A program made the position numbers and the translations under genes. From Malania oleifera (lineage: Eukaryota > Streptophyta > Magnoliopsida > Santalales > Ximeniaceae): DNA of 64,000 nucleotides. Position 1 is the first letter of the stretch; every line of letters begins with the position of its first letter. Where the stretch lies: assembly GCF_029873635.1 (NCBI RefSeq), contig NC_080423.1, positions 101,928,991-101,992,990 of the forward strand. The letters run 5' to 3'. Positions 63,634-64,000 of the stretch are shown here, in pieces. A model generated the notes under the pieces. That model was given only the letters and a program-made list of their open reading frames with translations. It did not search any database and was not told the DNA's origin.

Positions 63634-64000
63634 ATAACAGAATGCTATCTGGGTAGTCGTTGATTGACTGACAAAGACAGCTCACTTCCTACCTATTAAA
63701 GTTAGCTACCCTATAAACAGATTAGTAGATATCTACATTCAAAAGATTTTTCGACCCCATTGAGTGCCAGTATCTATAGTCTCGAACCGTGACCCACGTT
63801 TTACGTCACTATTTTGGAAGAGCTTGTAGGAGGCTTTCGGGTCTCAATTAGCATTCAGCACCACTTTCCATCCTCAGACAGAGAGAATAATCTAGGTACT
63901 TGAGGATATGTTGCAAGCGTGTGTATTCGATTTCAAGGGTAACTTGACCCAGTATTTGTCATTGGTTGAATTTTCCTACAATAACAGCTATCAGGCCATC
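63634..64000 (+). pseudogene. Plus-strand gypsy integrase fragment, runs off the window
   Basis: Reads AIWVVVD-stop-LTKTAHFLPIKVSYPI, then SNRDPRFTS, FHPQTERII and LSLVEFSYNNSYQAI, the conserved gypsy integrase core. It has one in-frame stop and continues past the window. It may be the continuation of the plus-strand gypsy at 47161-49971. Confidence 0.8.

Overview
The window is plant nuclear DNA, most likely from a woody eudicot. It is AT-rich and its genes have introns. It carries three conserved plant nuclear genes and a large block of nested LTR retrotransposons. Species cannot be fixed from sequence alone. All gene models, repeat boundaries and target-site duplications (TSDs) below were read by eye.

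Gene-bearing half (about 1-21,050). All three genes lie on the minus strand. From right to left they are: an eight-exon plastid iron superoxide dismutase of the FSD2 type (14567-20875); a four-exon patellin with SEC14 and GOLD domains, closest to PATL4 (9136-11011), with a TATA box and a 5'-UTR intron; and an intronless P-class PPR protein of 750 aa (5887-8139). Between and beside them are a solo LTR (2379-4085), a short decayed plastid atpA fragment (about 1571-1712), a Mutator-like element with very unusual hairpin-bearing inverted repeats (11906-13019), and a tRNA-derived SINE (13232-13540). The genes belong to separate pathways (organelle RNA metabolism, phosphoinositide and membrane traffic, superoxide removal), and nothing suggests they act together.

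Retrotransposon half (about 21,600-64,000). A large non-autonomous LTR element (21659-35260) has about 2.4-kb LTRs, a tRNA-Met primer site and a polypurine tract, but no gag or pol. It contains two younger solo LTRs, one internal and one inside its 3' LTR. Next come a degraded Ty1/copia element (about 36455-42275, minus) split by a solo LTR, and a second truncated copia element (about 42276-45885, minus) split by another. After these are a Ty3/gypsy 3'-end fragment (minus) and a plus-strand gypsy gag-pol pseudogene (47161-49971). From 49972 to about 63633 lies a minus-strand chromodomain (Tekay/Del-like) gypsy array, LTR-internal-LTR-internal, in which one LTR serves both internal regions. Its left LTR carries two more solo LTRs. 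At the right end the strand of the integrase reading frame flips.

Most striking. (1) Several unrelated LTR families each carry a cluster of degenerate GTCGAC-centred palindromes, usually just upstream of a TATA box, suggesting convergent U3 regulatory arrays. (2) The Mutator-like element has three short perfect or near-perfect hairpins in each inverted-repeat arm around a GC-rich core. (3) Five solo LTRs have recognisable TSDs, so LTR-LTR recombination has been frequent here.
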